Source of the DNA: Bin5 sp965204525
GTDB lineage: Bacteria > Chloroflexota > Anaerolineae > Caldilineales > Caldilineaceae
Reading direction: 5' to 3'
DNA: 64,000 bases
Assembly: GCA_965204525.1 (NCBI GenBank)
Contig: OZ241994.1
Location: forward strand, 1,860,001 to 1,924,000
Shown: piece by piece, positions 61,934 through 64,000 of the stretch
Position numbering within the stretch: position 1 is the first letter of the stretch
Layout: every line of letters starts with the position of its first letter
The notes under the pieces: generated by a model
Told to the model about the DNA's origin: nothing
Seen by the model: only the letters and a program-made list of their open reading frames with translations
Database searches by the model: none
Translations under genes and position numbers: made by a program

Positions 61934-62965
61934 ATGATGCAGCCCGTGGGAGGTCAGTTCGTGGACTACAGTGAATCCGATCGCGAATTCTGGGAAGAGG
62001 AGTTGGCGGACTTCGTCCCACAGCGAGTGTTTGATGCCCACTGCCATCTGTTCGATGCGGCGGATATGCGGCCGGACGCCCCGGCGACGACACGTTCGTA
62101 CGCCGATCTGGAAACCCTGCGGGCGTGGGGCCGTCTCATGTTCCCCGGCCGGCGCATGAATTTTCTCCTCCTGGGGATGCCCAAGATCGGCATTGACGTT
62201 GAAAAGCATACCGACATGCTTGCCGGGCAAGTCGCCCTGGACCCCTCTTCGCGGGCCAATCGCCTGGTCACTCCTTCCTGTAACATTTCTCGCATTGAGG
62301 AAGACATCAAGCGGGCCGGTTTTATCGGCCTCAAGCCCTATCGGGTCTTTTCTTCGACCGGTGATACGGACCTCTGCCGGATTCACGAGTTTCTGACGCA
62401 CGAACAGATGGAGCTTGCCAACGACCGCGGTCTCTGGGTCACGATGCATCTGTCGCGGCCGGGGGGCTGCGCCGATGAGAAGAACCTGGCGGACCTCGAA
62501 GAATACACGACGCGCCGCTATCCCCGCATCAAATGGATCCTTGCCCATTGCGCCCGCAGCTTCACTTACTGGCCAATTCGAGAGGCGATCGACCGCTTGC
62601 GGGACCTGCCAAATATTTGGTATGATCTGTCGGCGGTTACGACCATGCCTCCCTTCTTGACGTTGTTCCGAGAGGAAGATCTGAAACGGATCTTCTACGG
62701 TTCGGATGGTGTCGACTCAGCTTTCTTTCACGGCAAATACGTTCCATTCGGGCGATACTGGTACCAGGTTGAGCCCGATGAAGCGCACTTCAGTTTTGCT
62801 CATACGGACGCACGTCCGGTTCTCTGCATTTACGAACAGATTATGGCCATGAAACAGGCCGCTGAGATCGCGGGACTATCCCGGGACGAAATAGAAGGGA
62901 TTTTCTGGCGCAATGCCGTCGAGGCATTTCAGATCGATACGCAGGACGAAGCTGCGCCTGCTTAA
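61934..62965 (+). CDS. Amidohydrolase family 2 protein
   Basis: About 343 aa from ATG 61934. The frame is open from 61799, but that part overlaps the preceding gene and looks non-coding. HxH is present as VFDAHCHLFD (H36, H38). Later landmarks are FIGLKPYRVF, WVTMHLSRPGG, WILAHCARSF and IFYGSDGVDSAF. Larger than the preceding family members. It ends the amidohydrolase cluster. A metal-dependent hydrolase or decarboxylase is likely; substrate unknown. Confidence 0.82.
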   Translation: MMQPVGGQFVDYSESDREFWEEELADFVPQRVFDAHCHLFDAADMRPDAPATTRSYADLETLRAWGRLMFPGRRMNFLLLGMPKIGIDVEKHTDMLAGQVALDPSSRANRLVTPSCNISRIEEDIKRAGFIGLKPYRVFSSTGDTDLCRIHEFLTHEQMELANDRGLWVTMHLSRPGGCADEKNLADLEEYTTRRYPRIKWILAHCARSFTYWPIREAIDRLRDLPNIWYDLSAVTTMPPFLTLFREEDLKRIFYGSDGVDSAFFHGKYVPFGRYWYQVEPDEAHFSFAHTDARPVLCIYEQIMAMKQAAEIAGLSRDEIEGIFWRNAVEAFQIDTQDEAAPA

Positions 62966-63098
62966 CCGCTGAACCGTCTCCACGGGATGAAGCGGCAATC
63001 ATTTGACCCAGTGTGGATGCAGAACCGGACCAGGCATACAGGAGGATCGAACAGAGAGTAGCGACTACCTGAACTAATAGCCCAAATAGGAAAAACCC

Positions 63099-64000
63099 AT
63101 GAGCCACGTTCATCAGCGTCCAGAGTTGGGTCCAACGCCTGGCCCAAGTATAGCGGAGATGGAGGAAGGGCTGAGACGGTGGGCGGCTGCCCGGCCTGGT
63201 ATTATGCAGGTCGAGACAGTAGGTCGAACACCGAAGGGGCTGCCTGTGCTGCTTTGTCGCATCAGCGAGACTGATGTTCCCGACGAAGACAAGCAGGTGG
63301 CCCTTTTTACTTCGACGCACAGCGGCGTTGAGAGAGTGACGACGGCCGGCCTGCTCCAACTGATCAAGTGGCTCATCGGCGACGACCCACTGGCGAAGGA
63401 GATTCGGCGGCGTCAGGTCGTGCTCATTATGCCGGCCTGCGAACCGGAGAGTTATGATCGAGAGCTGATTGACGTTGCCGAGTTTTTCGCCGGCCGCAGC
63501 CGCTGGGTCTATGAAGGCTGGGGGTGGGACGGCCCCCTGGATCCCGAGAATCAGCCTGAGGCAATGGCCGTTAAGGAGGTCGTGGACCGGTACCGGCCGG
63601 AAGTCCATCAGGACGTGCATGGCATCTGGTTTGAGCAGTCAACCATGACCGAGAGCACCGGAATATCCTGGGCTTCAAACCTGTACCGCGGCTACTGGCG
63701 GGCGATCCCCGATCTGATGAACCAGGCGGCGGAAGATGCCGGTTATCTGACAACCCGGGGCGAAGAGAGTGCCGGGCAGATGCTGTCCACAGTTCCGGTC
63801 GAGGGTGTCGAGAGGTGGTTCTACGGAAGTACTTCAACGCCGAAGGTCGTCTGCGGCCTCTACTCCTACATCCAATACCATAGCATCATACAGACGATGG
63901 AGGTCGGCTGGGAGGAGAGCGCCGTATTGCGTCTACGTCGGCTGCTACAGGTCGGGAATGAGGTGTGGCGGGAGGAACCCTACCCGGGCTACCCCGCCAA
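63099..64000 (+). CDS. M14-like zinc carboxypeptidase family protein (3' end missing)
   Basis: A frame open from ATG 63099 to the window end, at least 300 aa. It begins with a segment like zinc carboxypeptidases or succinylglutamate-desuccinylase-type proteins: ETVGRTPKGLPVLLCRI, then FTSTHSGVERVTTAG (metal-site region, His with a Glu four residues on instead of the usual three), LIMPACEPESYDR, and HQDVHGIWFEQ for the third ligand region. The catalytic Glu near the C terminus is outside the window. Peptidase or amidase role is probable but not certain, given the altered first motif. Confidence 0.65.
   Translation, partial: MSHVHQRPELGPTPGPSIAEMEEGLRRWAAARPGIMQVETVGRTPKGLPVLLCRISETDVPDEDKQVALFTSTHSGVERVTTAGLLQLIKWLIGDDPLAKEIRRRQVVLIMPACEPESYDRELIDVAEFFAGRSRWVYEGWGWDGPLDPENQPEAMAVKEVVDRYRPEVHQDVHGIWFEQSTMTESTGISWASNLYRGYWRAIPDLMNQAAEDAGYLTTRGEESAGQMLSTVPVEGVERWFYGSTSTPKVVCGLYSYIQYHSIIQTMEVGWEESAVLRLRRLLQVGNEVWREEPYPGYPA

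Noticed and set aside
1..64000. CRISPR array, tRNA or rRNA genes
   Set aside because: Read for regularly spaced repeats and for cloverleaf or conserved rRNA segments; none seen, though a short tRNA could be missed without a scan.

Overview
The window is GC-rich bacterial DNA, probably from a Chloroflexota of the Caldilineaceae type. That assignment is inferred from the style of the solute-binding lipoproteins (a GCVAPAAPA-like mature start followed by Met/Glu-rich linkers) and from the density of peptide/oligosaccharide ABC transporters beside sulfatases, Gfo/Idh/MocA proteins, LLM flavoproteins and amidohydrolases. No rRNA, tRNA or housekeeping marker is present to confirm it. Almost every gene lies on the + strand. 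The exceptions are a Gfo/Idh-like gene and a putative nuclease gene at 34.5-36.4 kb.

Layout. (A) 1-3653: end of a Dpp/Opp-type transporter (permease cut by the window edge, second permease, two ATPases). 3788-8510: sialidase-like propeller, LLM flavoprotein, ThDP enzyme and HpcH/HpaI aldolase. (B) 8790-14870: binding protein, two permeases and a 758-aa deacetylase-like protein. Island 14.87-20.35 kb: lower GC, with a Tat-signal/HNH/membrane protein, a frameshifted repeat protein, a zinc-ribbon protein, and a coiled-coil gene split by an 825-bp IS5-family (IS427-like) element. Three copies of the 5' end of a class V aminotransferase gene lie in or at the edge of this island, and the only intact copy follows it (20346-21500). 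21.5-23.9 kb: a 332-bp element with 25-bp inverted repeats, then an AlbA_2/HATPase gene. (C) 24184-27916: binding protein and two permeases, one of which seems to start at ATT. Next come an internally deleted aminotransferase, an unknown 587-aa protein, two tandem sulfatases, an LLM oxidoreductase, the two minus-strand genes and a DadA-like FAD oxidoreductase.

(D) 38211-45622: three tandem paralogous binding proteins followed by one permease pair, then two Gfo/Idh/MocA genes and a small beta-rich protein. (E) 49148-52919: a Tat-type binding lipoprotein and two permeases, then two tandem propeller paralogs. 56049-62965: a class III aminotransferase, a two-domain amidohydrolase, a DegT-type aminotransferase and three more amidohydrolase-fold proteins. 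The window ends in an M14-like metallopeptidase gene cut at 64000.

How the genes fit together. Five transporters share one visible ATPase pair, so those ATPases may serve several permease sets. The enzymes around them (sulfatases, sialidase-like and GH32/43-like propellers, deacetylase-like protein, Gfo/Idh dehydrogenases, aldolase, sugar-type aminotransferases) suggest uptake and breakdown of sulfated or amino-sugar-rich glycans or their derivatives; this is inference from context. Hairpins, mostly with T-tracts, sit after each binding-protein gene, which would allow the binding protein to be made in excess over the membrane subunits.
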